Shown here: piece after piece, positions 55,807 through 63,339 of the stretch
Layout: every line of letters begins with the position of its first letter
Numbering within the stretch: the first letter of the stretch is position 1
Assembly (NCBI GenBank): GCA_963822575.1
Contig: CAWGHZ010000002.1
Coordinates: 372,001 to 436,000, forward strand
Reading direction: 5' to 3'
DNA: 64,000 bases
DNA from: CAWGHZ01 sp963822575
GTDB lineage: Bacteria > Pseudomonadota > Alphaproteobacteria > MPNO01 > DASWLB01
Position numbers and translations under genes: made by a program
The notes under the pieces: model-generated
The model's database searches: none
Told to the model about the DNA's origin: nothing
The model's input: the letters and a program-made list of their open reading frames with translations, nothing else

Positions 55807-57042
55807 ATGGCAACGCAGGAACGCGCCAAGCTTGGCACCTCGGCGATGCTGACGACGCCCGCCGACACCAAGATTACGGACGACGAGCTGCCGATGGGCC
55901 GCTCGGATCTGCGCGACCGCATCCCTGTGCTTGGGCTCCGCGAATACTGGTATCCGGCGATCCGCGAGTCCAAGGTCGGCCGGAAGAAGCCGGTCATGGT
56001 CAAGATGCTGGGCGACGACATCTGCCTGTTCCGCGGCGCCTCGGGCAAGGTGGTGGCGCTCCACAACGCCTGTCCGCATCGCGGCGCCATGCTGTCGCGC
56101 GGCAGTTGCGAGTTCCGCGGCCACCTTGCCTGCTTCTATCACGGCTTCGTCTTCGACGAGCGCGGCGAGTGCGTGGCGGCGCTGGGGGAGGGGCCGAACT
56201 CGCCGATGCCCGGCCAGATCCGCGCGCGCACCTATCCGACCGCGACGCTCAAGGGCGTGGTGTTCGTGTGGATGGGCGAGGGCGAGCCCGTGGCGCTCGA
56301 GGAGAACATCCCGGAGGAGTTCTTCCAGGACGAGAAGATCGTGCTCGACTGGGCCACCGTGTGGCACCAGAACTGGCGGCCCTGCTTCGAGAACTCGTTC
56401 GACAGCCACGTGCGGTATCTCCACCGCAACTCGGCGCTCCTGCTGATGAAGGCGATCTACCCGCCGCACTTCCCGCCGGGGCGGCCGAAGCGCATCGGCA
56501 AGCACCGCCTCGTTCCGACGCGGCCGCTGCACGACCTCTCGCCGATCGACCAGGAGTATTTCGCCGGCCTCAAGGCCAAGTGGCCGCGCACGCGCTACCG
56601 CCGGCTGTGGACCTGGATCTTCGACATCGTGCGCCTGCCGTTCGCACGCTTCCCGGTCTACAATCCGTCGGAGGACTGGGACACCGGCCAGCATCTGCCC
56701 TGCATGGTGCGCATCAACTACCAGACGCACATGTGGACGCGCTGGGCCGTGCCGGTCGACGAGAAGACGACGCGGATGTTCTATTTCCACATGGCGAAGC
56801 GCACGACATGGTGGGGCCGCGCCTACGAATGGTGCGCCTACCATTTCTATCATCACTGGGTGATGGACCGGAATTTCTCGGCGCAGGACCGCCCGGCGGC
56901 CGTGTACGCCTATTACGACCGGCCCGAATACCTCGCCCCGACCGATGCGCAGCTCGTGCAGTGGCGCCGGTTCCTGCTGGGCGCGCGCGGGATGCCGGGC
57001 GAAAAGCCAGGCGCCGCGGCGCCGGAGCGGGCCGCGGAGTAG
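55807..57042 (+). CDS. Rieske non-heme iron oxygenase, large subunit
   Basis: 411 residues. The Rieske cluster ligands are CPHRGAMLSRGSC and CFYHGFVFDERGEC. The catalytic domain has the non-heme iron region NSFDSHVRYLHRNSALL, where Asp and the two His are present. The protein resembles the single-component-type phthalate or carbazole oxygenases. No reductase is adjacent; the ferredoxin at 5758 may serve it, but that is far away. GGGAG precedes the ATG. Confidence 0.9.
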   Translation: MATQERAKLGTSAMLTTPADTKITDDELPMGRSDLRDRIPVLGLREYWYPAIRESKVGRKKPVMVKMLGDDICLFRGASGKVVALHNACPHRGAMLSRGSCEFRGHLACFYHGFVFDERGECVAALGEGPNSPMPGQIRARTYPTATLKGVVFVWMGEGEPVALEENIPEEFFQDEKIVLDWATVWHQNWRPCFENSFDSHVRYLHRNSALLLMKAIYPPHFPPGRPKRIGKHRLVPTRPLHDLSPIDQEYFAGLKAKWPRTRYRRLWTWIFDIVRLPFARFPVYNPSEDWDTGQHLPCMVRINYQTHMWTRWAVPVDEKTTRMFYFHMAKRTTWWGRAYEWCAYHFYHHWVMDRNFSAQDRPAAVYAYYDRPEYLAPTDAQLVQWRRFLLGARGMPGEKPGAAAPERAAE

Positions 57043-57108
57043 GGCGGGCCGCGCAACGTTGACACCGCCCGCCGCGCGCCGCTAGAAGGGCCGCGACCGC
57101 GCTTGGAT

Positions 57109-57153
57109 GGAGAGGTGGCCGAGCGGCTTAAGGCGGCGGTTTGCTAAACCACC
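57109..57153 (+). tRNA. tRNA-Ser(GCT), 5' half only, cut at the anticodon stem
   Basis: GGAGAGG starts the acceptor stem at 57109. The D-arm GGCCGAGCGGCTTAAGGC and the anticodon part GGTTTGCTAAACC (anticodon GCT at 57143-57145) follow. After ACC the sequence departs from any tRNA-Ser: no long variable arm and no GGTTCGAATCC T-arm. A CTTCTCC at 57172-57178 could still pair with the acceptor start, probably by chance. The simplest reading is a gene split by integration. Confidence 0.8.
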
Positions 57154-57349
57154 AAGTAACGCCCCCGTCCACTTCTCCTTACTTCCAAACGCTCGGATTT
57201 CTGCGGTTTCAAAGCGCCCGCAAGGCGTCAACGCCCCGTTCCGCTTCCCTCCGCCTCACACTCTCGATACCAATTCAGATACCAAGTGCTAGGCTCACAA
57301 GCCTTGGCGCTGATTTGGCACCGAACGTGGCACTGAAAGGGGAAGGGGC

Positions 57350-57763
57350 ATGGCGGACATCTATGAGAGACTTTGGTGCGTCCATTGCAAGGCCCACTCG
57401 ATAATGGCCCGTATCGATGCTGCCCCCGAAGCAACGGTAAGGTGCGAAAACTGCAAGGCAACGATAACGAAGGAGACGGCTCTGTTTCATACCAGGGATG
57501 CCGACAAGCAGCCGATAAGGCACCCGACCACGACGACGCGATCCGATTCGCGCTCTCTAGCTCGCGTCCGCGTCCGCACGGGGGCGGGGGCGATCCAGCT
57601 CCCGCTCGACGGCGAGGCGCACGATTTCTTCGGGACTCACCCGATCTCGGCCGCGCGCTTCCGCAGCCGGCAGCGCGTGGCACCGTTGAAAAGAAACAGG
57701 ACTTCCAGGTCGGAGCGATCGAGCATGGCGGGATTGCACCGTACGAAGGTTTCAATCCCGTAA
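57350..57763 (+). CDS. Hypothetical protein with zinc-ribbon start
   Basis: An ATG at 57350 with GGGGAAGGGG just upstream opens 137 residues. The first 45 hold a plausible zinc ribbon: CVHC and CENC, 21 residues apart. The later half is Arg/Ser-rich and overlaps a small opposite-strand frame, so the true end may be earlier or the frame broken. It is the first gene after the junction. The function is unknown. Confidence 0.45.
   Translation: MADIYERLWCVHCKAHSIMARIDAAPEATVRCENCKATITKETALFHTRDADKQPIRHPTTTTRSDSRSLARVRVRTGAGAIQLPLDGEAHDFFGTHPISAARFRSRQRVAPLKRNRTSRSERSSMAGLHRTKVSIP
57557..57726 (-). pseudogene. Possible small RHH-like protein, two short frames
   Basis: A frame from the ATG at 57726 reads MLDRSDLEVLFLFNGATRC to a TGA, and a GTG overlapping that TGA continues SPEEIVRLAVERELDRPRP. 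A single missing G in the run at about 57640 would join them into one 56-residue protein with a ribbon-helix-helix look. It lies opposite the zinc-ribbon frame, so only one of the two may be real. Confidence 0.3.
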
Positions 57764-57896
57764 AGGGATGGCCCTCTGCGGCTCGCCGCGCACTCGGACC
57801 AGCGGCTCCCGGTTTGACGGCGAAGGGGGCCAGCCAAGAAGGTGACTGCGCGGGCGATGAACAAGCAGGAAGCGGCGAATTACTCACCCCGTTATC

Positions 57897-58328
57897 GTGC
57901 CTGAGGCTATCAAGTTCGCCGTCGCGCCGGGTACGGTCGTTCTATGCAACTACGAGACGGGATTTCGCGAACCGGAAATGGTGAAGCGGCGACCGGCCGT
58001 CGTCTTGTCGCCGCGACTGCCGCACCGGGATGGGCTTTGCACGGTGGTTCCTCTTAGCACCACTCCGCCCGCGCGCGAGTTGGAATATCAGTGCAAAATC
58101 ATACCTCAAATGCCATTGCCAGCGCCGTTCGATGCTCCCGAGTTTTGGGCCAAGGCGGACATGCTCGCAACCGTGTCCTTCAGTCGCCTCGATCTGTTTC
58201 GGACGGCGCGGGATTTCAGCGGGAAGCGAAAGTACGTGCAACCCAAGTTGAGCGCGGACGATCTGCTCCGGGTGCGACGTTGCGTGCTTCATGCGCTCGG
58301 GCTAAGCGCCTTGACGGGACATGTTTAG
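57897..58328 (+). CDS. PemK/MazF-family toxin
   Basis: A GTG at 57897 gives 143 residues. AVAPGTVVLCNYETGFREPE, KRRPAVVLSPRLPHRDGLCT and VVPLSTTPP follow the PemK/MazF plan: first strand with the Gly-Val turn, then KxRPAVV, then the third strand. These toxins cleave mRNA. The usual antitoxin gene directly upstream is not obvious, so an orphan or a poorly resolved partner is possible. Confidence 0.82.
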   Translation: MPEAIKFAVAPGTVVLCNYETGFREPEMVKRRPAVVLSPRLPHRDGLCTVVPLSTTPPARELEYQCKIIPQMPLPAPFDAPEFWAKADMLATVSFSRLDLFRTARDFSGKRKYVQPKLSADDLLRVRRCVLHALGLSALTGHV

Positions 58329-58396
58329 GGGACCATCTTATCCTGGATTGCGCGCGGCTTCGGCCGTTGCGCCTCAAGACCGGCTTAGGCCGGCCG

Positions 58397-58429
58397 GCCC
58401 CGCCAAGGCGAAGCCAAGCCCGGCGGGGC
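58397..58429 (+). terminator. Likely terminator after the PemK-type gene
   Basis: Stem GCCCCGCC (58397-58404) and GGCGGGGC (58422-58429), followed on the plus strand by TGTTGTTTCT. The loop of 17 bases is large. The position, between converging genes, fits a two-way terminator. Confidence 0.55.
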
Positions 58430-58447
58430 TGTTGTTTCTGCCCCTAA

Positions 58448-58633
58448 TCACGGCGTGCTCGGCAGGTCAGCCGGCTTGTCGACCTTCTCGACCTTCCAGC
58501 CGCACAGGCGCAGGTGCCGCAGCACGTCGGCGGCCGCAATCCATCGGGCCTTGTCAGCGTCGCCCGGCCGCTTAGAGCGGATGTGCCGGCGCAGGGCGAA
58601 AGCGATGTCGCGGCGGATGTCGTCGTCGGTCAC
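58448..58633 (-). CDS. Small hypothetical protein
   Basis: A GTG at 58633, overlapping the upstream stop as GTGA, gives 61 residues beginning VTDDDIRRDIAFALRRHIRS and ending with a Lys/Val-rich strand (WKVEKVDKPADL). It is charged and mostly helical. No family is recognised. It is coupled to the gene at 58630. Confidence 0.55.
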   Translation of the reverse strand: MTDDDIRRDIAFALRRHIRSKRPGDADKARWIAAADVLRHLRLCGWKVEKVDKPADLPSTP

Positions 58634-58863
58634 GAGCGTTGCCCCCGCAGCTCGGGCGGATCGAACCAATAGACGTGCTCGGTGACCGCGAGGACGATCT
58701 CCGCCCGCGTCATCGTCCACGCGCGTGCCGCAAGGCCGACAGGCGCATCGTCCGGCATGGCGTCCTCGTTCCCGGCCGCAATCTCACGGAACCGTTCGCG
58801 CAGCACGCTTTCAGGCAGCGCCCACGCGTCGGCCACCGTCAGGCGGAGAGGTTCGTCGGCCAT
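58630..58863 (-). CDS. Small hypothetical protein
   Basis: 77 residues: LRLTVADAWALPESVLRERF, REIAAGNEDAM and a helix MTRAEIVLAVTEHVYWF. It is acidic and helical. Its stop overlaps the GTG of the next gene, so the two form a pair. No family is recognised. Confidence 0.55.
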   Translation of the reverse strand: MADEPLRLTVADAWALPESVLRERFREIAAGNEDAMPDDAPVGLAARAWTMTRAEIVLAVTEHVYWFDPPELRGQRS

Positions 58864-59011
58864 GTCGCCGATCCTGCCATCGTCGCGCCGGAAAGAGAAG
58901 GGGCCGCCCCGAAGGGCCGCCCCTGTCGGCGGGCGTCAAGGCCGGGAAGAGACTCGCCCTCCCGGCCCCTCCGCGCTTCCATCGGACTGCTAGGAACCGA
59001 TGGAGACGACG

Positions 59012-59293
59012 ATGGTGAAACGCGCCCAAAGGGATAAATCATGGCTGACAGAAACGGAAACTGCCCTCATCGTGGCCCTGAAATCGGTATGCCAGTTATT
59101 GATCGACAAAGCCGTTGCCAAGCCCGAGGAAGTAGACGCGGCGCTTTTGGCCGAACGTGACCGTTTTGCGGTTCGAGGCATGACAAAGGGCGCCGCAGTT
59201 GTTCAAATCGTGGTCCAACAGCGGCAACGAGACGCGCAATCTCCCTCTCTACTATCTCCATTGAACAGTGACCTTCCAAAAGGCTCTGCGTAG
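59012..59293 (+). CDS. Small hypothetical protein
   Basis: An ATG at 59012 with GGAG six bases before it gives 93 residues; an ATG at 59000 is less likely. KSWLTETETALIVALKSVCQ and EEVDAALLAERDRFAVRGMT are helical. It is the only rightward gene in this part of the element, next to the leftward cluster. No family is recognised. Confidence 0.5.
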   Translation: MVKRAQRDKSWLTETETALIVALKSVCQLLIDKAVAKPEEVDAALLAERDRFAVRGMTKGAAVVQIVVQQRQRDAQSPSLLSPLNSDLPKGSA

Positions 59294-59328
59294 GGTTTGT
59301 CGCATCAGTCTCTTGCCGGTTGCCGCAA

Positions 59329-59604
59329 TTACGCGATCCGCGCCCACGCCAGCGCAAGGGCGAGCCGGTGCAGAAAGACCCGCATCCACGTCACCGCGAT
59401 ACCCGCGCCACGTGAAATCGCGCACGGCCGGCCATCGCGTCCCGATCCCATGTCGAACTCGACGGCGAGGCCCACGGGCGGCGGTTCGTCGGGAAACCCG
59501 ACCAGCCCGCTCCGGTGCACGAAAACATCATCAGAGCCATCGTCGGGCCTGATAAATCCAAAAGCTTTTTCGGTTTTCCAATATTTAAGAGTGCCGGTTC
59601 GCAT
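59329..59604 (-). CDS. Cold-shock-domain protein
   Basis: 91 residues. GTLKYWKTEKAFGFIRPDDG followed by SDDVFVHRSGL is the nucleic-acid-binding RNP1/RNP2 pair of a cold-shock domain (the usual KGFGFI reads KAFGFI). The C-terminal third is hydrophobic and atypical. It may bind RNA. It overlaps the previous gene by 20 bases. Confidence 0.8.
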   Translation of the reverse strand: MRTGTLKYWKTEKAFGFIRPDDGSDDVFVHRSGLVGFPDEPPPVGLAVEFDMGSGRDGRPCAISRGAGIAVTWMRVFLHRLALALAWARIA

Positions 59605-59743
59605 CTTTCCTCATCCTCGTCCGTTCGATTTCGTCGCGCTCGGCGCGAAGGAAGTCGAGCATTTCCATCCGGCGCAGCACGCAGTCGACGCAATAACAAA
59701 GCTCGGGCTCGCCATCGTCGATTTCGATTTCGTCCCGCATCAT
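59585..59743 (-). CDS. Small protein with a CxC..C motif
   Basis: 52 residues. An acidic start MMRDEIEIDDGEPEL is followed by CYCVDCVLRRMEMLDFLR, a cysteine cluster that may hold a metal, then a basic helix. It overlaps the upstream gene as ATGA and the cold-shock gene by 20 bases. No family is recognised. Confidence 0.6.
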   Translation of the reverse strand: MMRDEIEIDDGEPELCYCVDCVLRRMEMLDFLRAERDEIERTRMRKDANRHS

Positions 59744-60097
59744 TCTGTCAGCGCATGTATGAGGCCGGCGCGCTCGGCGGCGGATTGCAGGCGATGGTCG
59801 ATGAAGTCCTCAAGCTGCGCCCGGTAATTTGGATGGCCGTTGTCGCGGCAGAACCGCCCAACTCGCGCAATCCAGATTCCCAGCCGGCGGTTCGCGTCGC
59901 CGCCCCAGCGCGGGATCAAAATCGCGCCCGCATCCGTCTTGGCGAATTGCGAAACCTGGTCATCGGTCAGCGACACAGGGACCGGCAACGGCTCGCCGAA
60001 CTCGCGCACCACGGCGTATTAGCGCATCGGAGTAATCCATGCCGCCGATTGCCTTGTCGATATCGCCGGCTACGTCCAGCCGGGCAGGATTTTCCAT
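59740..60097 (-). pseudogene. Hypothetical protein, frame broken once as sequenced
   Basis: Start ATG at 60097 (MENPARLDVAGDIDKAIGG). At 59998-60003 GAACTC stands where GACTC would keep the frame. After repair it continues EPLPVPVSLTDDQVSQFAKT, then WGGDANRRLGIWIARVGRFC, 118 residues to the stop at 59740. The ATG overlaps the upstream stop (TGATG). No family is recognised. Confidence 0.5.
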
Positions 60098-60283
60098 CAC
60101 ACGGAGACGAAGTGGCGACGGAACGTAGCGCATCGTCGCTCGCCAGTCCCATCGCCGCCGCATCTCGTCGCCAACTCGTCGGCGCCCTCAATCAAGCCGC
60201 CGACCTCGACTTCGGCCAGGGCGCGAACGCGGGCCTGTTTCGCGTCGCGATTTCCAGTAATCTTCCGGTGCGATCAGCGCCAT
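60097..60283 (-). pseudogene. Small hypothetical protein, frame broken once as sequenced
   Basis: ATG at 60283 reads MALIAPEDYW. A GATTTC at 60249-60254 (plus strand) in place of GATTC shifts the frame. After repair NRDAKQARVRALAEVEVGGL and IEGADELATRCGG follow, 61 residues, ending in the TGATG overlap. The tail is helical. No family is recognised. Confidence 0.45.
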
Positions 60284-60548
60284 CGGCGCTCGTTCTCGGC
60301 GTGCATCGGCACGCGTCGACCACGCCGTTGCGGCGGCACGTCGCGCGGCTCGCCGTGGATCGCGCCTCCAGCCCCAGACGATAACGACGCATTCCGGCGG
60401 CGTCTCGGCCGTCTGCGAGCCGCGTGGGGCTCGGTGATAATGCAAATCGCGATTGCCCATTTGCAGCCGCAAGTCGGCCATCTCAACGTCGCTCGGCGGG
60501 AGCGTGTCCTCGACGGAGACGAGTTCGGCAGTTATTATCCTCGGCCAT
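60274..60548 (-). pseudogene. Hypothetical protein, poorly resolved frame
   Basis: ATG at 60548 overlaps the upstream TGA. With the GAGTTC at 60521-60526 reduced to GAGTC it reads CRLVSVEDTLPPSDVEMADL and RLQMGNRDLHYHRAPRGSQT. Beyond ECVVIVWGW the frame is uncertain; one option ends ...PMHAENERRWR at 60274. No family is recognised. Confidence 0.35.
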
Positions 60549-60673
60549 CACGCGACCCGCTGCGGCGGCATCTTGTGGATCACAGCCTTCTCGGCGGCCT
60601 TCGCCGTGGCTGATAGGCGATCCCGCCATCCTGCAAAGTGCCGGTGCGCTTCGTCGTAGACGCCATAATGCAT
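60548..60673 (-). CDS. Hypothetical protein, 3' part; upstream frame unresolved
   Basis: At least 41 residues are credible: MHYGVYDEAHRHFAGWRDRL and SATAKAAEKAVIHKM, ending at 60548 in a TGATG overlap. Upstream, IVQLDSDQTLYSDDHLR in a different frame looks like the same protein, which would need one or two more base corrections between 60690 and 60760. No family is recognised. Confidence 0.35.
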   Translation of the reverse strand: MHYGVYDEAHRHFAGWRDRLSATAKAAEKAVIHKMPPQRVA

Positions 60674-60962
60674 GCCGTCCGGGCGCAACTTCGTAGGTGG
60701 TCGTCGGAATAGAGCGTTTGGTCGGAGTCCAGTTGCACGATGCGACAACGGGTGGCCGTTCAGACAACACGCGAGCGTGCCTAACGCGCGACGATCACGA
60801 GACGAAGCAGTAATGGCGATGGCGCAGGCCATCGGCTCGCGACCAGGGTCACCATCGTTGCCGCTTGTACGAGCTGCGCGGAACCGTGCTCCTGAATCGA
60901 GCGCCCAGCAGGCTGGGATTCTGGCGAGCACGTTCGTCGTATGTCTGCATGCCGCGCGAGCG
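60674..60962. other. Unresolved stretch of the element
   Basis: Several short frames on the minus strand look partly protein-like (for example around EHGSAQLVQAATMVTL), but none holds for more than about 30 residues. Either indels break a gene here or the stretch is decayed. I make no gene call. Confidence 0.4.
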
Positions 60963-61055
60963 TCACGTAGAGCGTGACGCATCGCATTGGTGCGCCTGGT
61001 GGCCGATGCTGCACCTGGGTCCGGGGTGATCTTGATCCTCGGAGGTGTTAGTCAT
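60963..61055 (-). CDS. Possible very small protein
   Basis: An ATG at 61055 overlaps the end of the upstream gene by eight bases and gives 30 residues, MTNTSEDQDHPGPRCSIGHQ and a short tail. It may be the start of a longer, frame-broken gene. Support comes only from position. Confidence 0.3.
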   Translation of the reverse strand: MTNTSEDQDHPGPRCSIGHQAHQCDASRST

Positions 61056-61512
61056 ATTCGTCGTCGTCCTTCTGTTCGGTGGGGAAAATTTTGTCGGGCC
61101 ACGAAACGAGGTGATCGCCGGACCCGTACGGATTGAGTTGCACCCGGCCGAGCGCGTTCGACCGAATGATGGCGGCGACGCCCGAACCAAGGGCGCGGCC
61201 GATGGCCATCGTCAGGGTATCGCGCGATATCGAACCACCAGCCGCCCGATACGCCGCGTGGCTCGCCATCAATGCCCTGAAGGCGTCGAGCCAGCGTTTG
61301 AACTCGCCTTCGCAATGGCCGAGCGCCGCGCGCAGATCGGCGGCGGTTTCCGACAGTTGCACAGCACGTTCCGCTGCCAGTCGTAGGGCTTCGGCCTCAG
61401 CCTCAGCACGTTCGCGCTGCGCAGCCTCGGCCGCATCCTGTTCGGCGAGCCGCTCGGCTGCAATCTGGCGAAGTGCCGCGTCGACGCGGCGATCTTCAGC
61501 GCGGACGGCCAT
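61048..61512 (-). CDS. Hypothetical protein with N-terminal coiled coil
   Basis: 154 residues. Residues 1-60 are a charged heptad-like helix (ERLAEQDAAEAAQRERAEAE). The rest has FKRWLDAFRALMASHAAYRA and LNPYGSGDHLVSWPDKIFPT. It is probably a structural or virion-associated phage protein, but no family is recognised. Confidence 0.6.
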   Translation of the reverse strand: MAVRAEDRRVDAALRQIAAERLAEQDAAEAAQRERAEAEAEALRLAAERAVQLSETAADLRAALGHCEGEFKRWLDAFRALMASHAAYRAAGGSISRDTLTMAIGRALGSGVAAIIRSNALGRVQLNPYGSGDHLVSWPDKIFPTEQKDDDEYD

Positions 61513-61513
61513 G

Positions 61514-61740
61514 CTATGAGGCCTCGTCCGGGGTGGCGTCGGACGGAGTCACGATCTTGACCGAGCTTACGCGCAACGCGCTCGGCAGCGGCGCGGTCGC
61601 CATTCAGCATGGTGCAGCCCGGCGCTCCGCAGGAACCACATGCCGCCGCGCCGATAAAGCGCATCGAACGCGCCATTCGGCCGCTGGAAATCGATGCTTT
61701 CTTCCTCGAAAACCGGCGCGGAAGTCATGCTTGTGGCCAT
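61514..61740 (-). pseudogene. Hypothetical protein with CGAPGC motif, frame broken twice as sequenced
   Basis: ATG at 61740 reads MATSMTSAPVFEEESIDFQR and ALYRRGGMWF. Two single-base corrections, near 61631 and near 61565, give CGAPGCTMLNGDRAAAERVA and IVTPSDATPDEAS, 74 residues, ending just before the next start. Neither shift is at a GANTC site. No family is recognised. Confidence 0.4.
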
Positions 61741-61741
61741 G

Positions 61742-61951
61742 TCACTTCTCCATTCTGGCGCGCAGTGCGCTTTCAAGGTTTTGCCAAGCGCGTTCTAGAA
61801 GGACGGCGACCAGCCTTTGTGCGACGGGCGAGTGTTCGCCCGCGCATCGTTTCACCTCACGGCAGTAAATGGCCAAGGCGTCCAAGATCGGGCCGGAGCC
61901 GTCGCCATCGCCATGATCGGTCGTCACCTGTTCGGCTAACGTCTGCATCAT
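61742..61951 (-). CDS. Small hypothetical protein
   Basis: 69 residues, MMQTLAEQVTTDHGDGDGSG then LDALAIYCREVKRCAGEHSP and a helix LVAVLLERAWQNLESALRAR. Its start overlaps the upstream stop as ATGA. No family is recognised. Confidence 0.6.
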   Translation of the reverse strand: MMQTLAEQVTTDHGDGDGSGPILDALAIYCREVKRCAGEHSPVAQRLVAVLLERAWQNLESALRARMEK

Positions 61952-62295
61952 CCGCCCCCACCGCGACCGAGAGCGAAGCGCACCACAACGTCGGTGGACG
62001 ACGCGATGGCAACGTGACTTTGACTCGGGGAGAGTTTGAAAAGCTCCACGGTGTTGCCCAACGCGGGAACCGAGGTCGCGGTGTCGGCCACCACGTCGGA
62101 TGAATTGCCGAACAGGATCGAAAAATTGTCCGTGCCGTAGCTCGTCACGCGCACGCAGCGGTCGCTCGGGAATTGAAACGTCCGGTTGGCCGCCGTGCTT
62201 TCCAGCGCGTAGGTCATCGCGTGGCCGGAAGTCGAGGCGAAGGCCGGAGCCGTCGACGGGATCGGCGAGAACAGCGCGCCGTCGAGAAAACTCAC
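61948..62295 (-). CDS. Hypothetical phage-type protein
   Basis: 115 residues, beta-rich: NRTFQFPSDRCVRVTSYGTD, ILFGNSSDVVADTATSVPAL and SHVAIASSTDVVVRFALGRG. The composition suits a virion-surface or decoration protein. Both ends overlap neighbours as ATGA. No family is recognised. Confidence 0.6.
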   Translation of the reverse strand: MSFLDGALFSPIPSTAPAFASTSGHAMTYALESTAANRTFQFPSDRCVRVTSYGTDNFSILFGNSSDVVADTATSVPALGNTVELFKLSPSQSHVAIASSTDVVVRFALGRGGGG

Positions 62296-62718
62296 TTGCT
62301 CAACTCCGCCAGCGCACGCGTCGCCCGTTCGGCCTTCTCGGCAACCACTGCCTCAGCGGCGGCAAGCGCCTCAGCCCTGGCGTTCAACGCAGACTCGCGC
62401 AAATCCAGCTCGGCGCCGCGTGCGTCCAACCGCTTCACCTGCTCGGCAAGATCGGCATGCTGCGCTTCTATCTCGGCGGCCTGTGCCGAATGGGCCTCAA
62501 CGGCAGCGCGCGTCGCATCCTCAGCCGCAGTCTTGGCCTCAACAATGCGTTCGGCGGCTTCGGTTTCGGCGAGGCGCGCAACGACTTCGCGTTCCCGTGC
62601 TGACGCTTCGGCCTTGGCGAGGTTCTCGTACTCGGTCGCTAGGCGCGCCGGATCGGCGACCATTGCAAGGAATTGCCGCCATTCGTCCGGCGGCGGTAAG
62701 TCGGGCGGAAATCACCAT
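62292..62718 (-). pseudogene. Coiled-coil protein, frame broken once near its start as sequenced
   Basis: From an ATG at 62718, GAAATC at 62708-62713 (plus strand) replaces GAATC. Removing one base gives MVIPPDLPPPDEWRQFLAMV running into VADPARLATEYENLAKAEAS, 141 residues. Most of the protein is a long Ala/Glu coiled coil. As sequenced only the part from 62663 is open. It may be a scaffold or tail protein. Confidence 0.55.
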
Positions 62719-62731
62719 GTCGATTTTCCTT

Positions 62732-63139
62732 TCAGGGATGGGCCAGGCGGCGGCGGGCGGCGCGGATGCGAGCGGCCAAGCCACCAGCGGTGAGTCCGCC
62801 AGCGTTGATGTAGTCCGATGCGCGGCGCGGACGGTTGGGGGCGCGCGGCGAATGCCTGCGCTTGAGTTCTTCAGGCAGGTCGTCGTTGAGCCACGCTTCG
62901 GGCGGGGGCGCGTCACGTCGCCGTTCGATCTCGGCGTCGAGGCCGGGGCCGATCTTCTCTGCGCGTCGAAGCGCGAGGCTGAAGCGAGAATACGGAGCGC
63001 CGTCGTCACGAAACGTCGACATGAACTCGCCGTGGCCCACCTGGATCGCGTACATCTTTCGGCCGTCGACGTTGCGGAAGGCGCGGATGCGGACGGCCTC
63101 GCCGACGGTCATGTGTTGGTCGACCGCAGGCGGCTTCAT
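62732..63139 (-). CDS. Hypothetical protein
   Basis: 135 residues. MTVGEAVRIRAFRNVDGRKM and YAIQVGHGEFMSTFRDD are beta-rich; the C terminus is basic with a GGLTAGGLAARIRAARRR helix. Its start overlaps the upstream stop. No family is recognised. Confidence 0.6.
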   Translation of the reverse strand: MKPPAVDQHMTVGEAVRIRAFRNVDGRKMYAIQVGHGEFMSTFRDDGAPYSRFSLALRRAEKIGPGLDAEIERRRDAPPPEAWLNDDLPEELKRRHSPRAPNRPRRASDYINAGGLTAGGLAARIRAARRRLAHP

Positions 63140-63339
63140 CGCTGCCCCCGCTCGTAGCGTTCGATGTCGGCCAGCGTCTCGCGCATCATTCGTGCCCAGA
63201 CGGGATTTGCCATCATCCGGGCCGGAAAGGGCGGTGCGGCGTCTTGGCCAGACAAGAACCGATGCAAGCCTTGGGCCAGGAACAGAACCTTGCGGGCCAG
63301 AACGGCCTCGGCTCGACTTACATCAATCGGCGCGCTCAT
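63136..63339 (-). CDS. Small hypothetical protein
   Basis: 67 residues, VSRAEAVLARKVLFLAQGLH and MANPVWARMMRETLADIERY, helical. ATGA overlaps on both sides. No family is recognised. Confidence 0.6.
   Translation of the reverse strand: MSAPIDVSRAEAVLARKVLFLAQGLHRFLSGQDAAPPFPARMMANPVWARMMRETLADIERYERGQR

Noticed and set aside
57109..57178. Intact tRNA lacking a T-arm
   Set aside because: CTTCTCC at 57172-57178 can pair with the acceptor start, but there is no variable arm or T-arm, so a split gene is the simpler reading.
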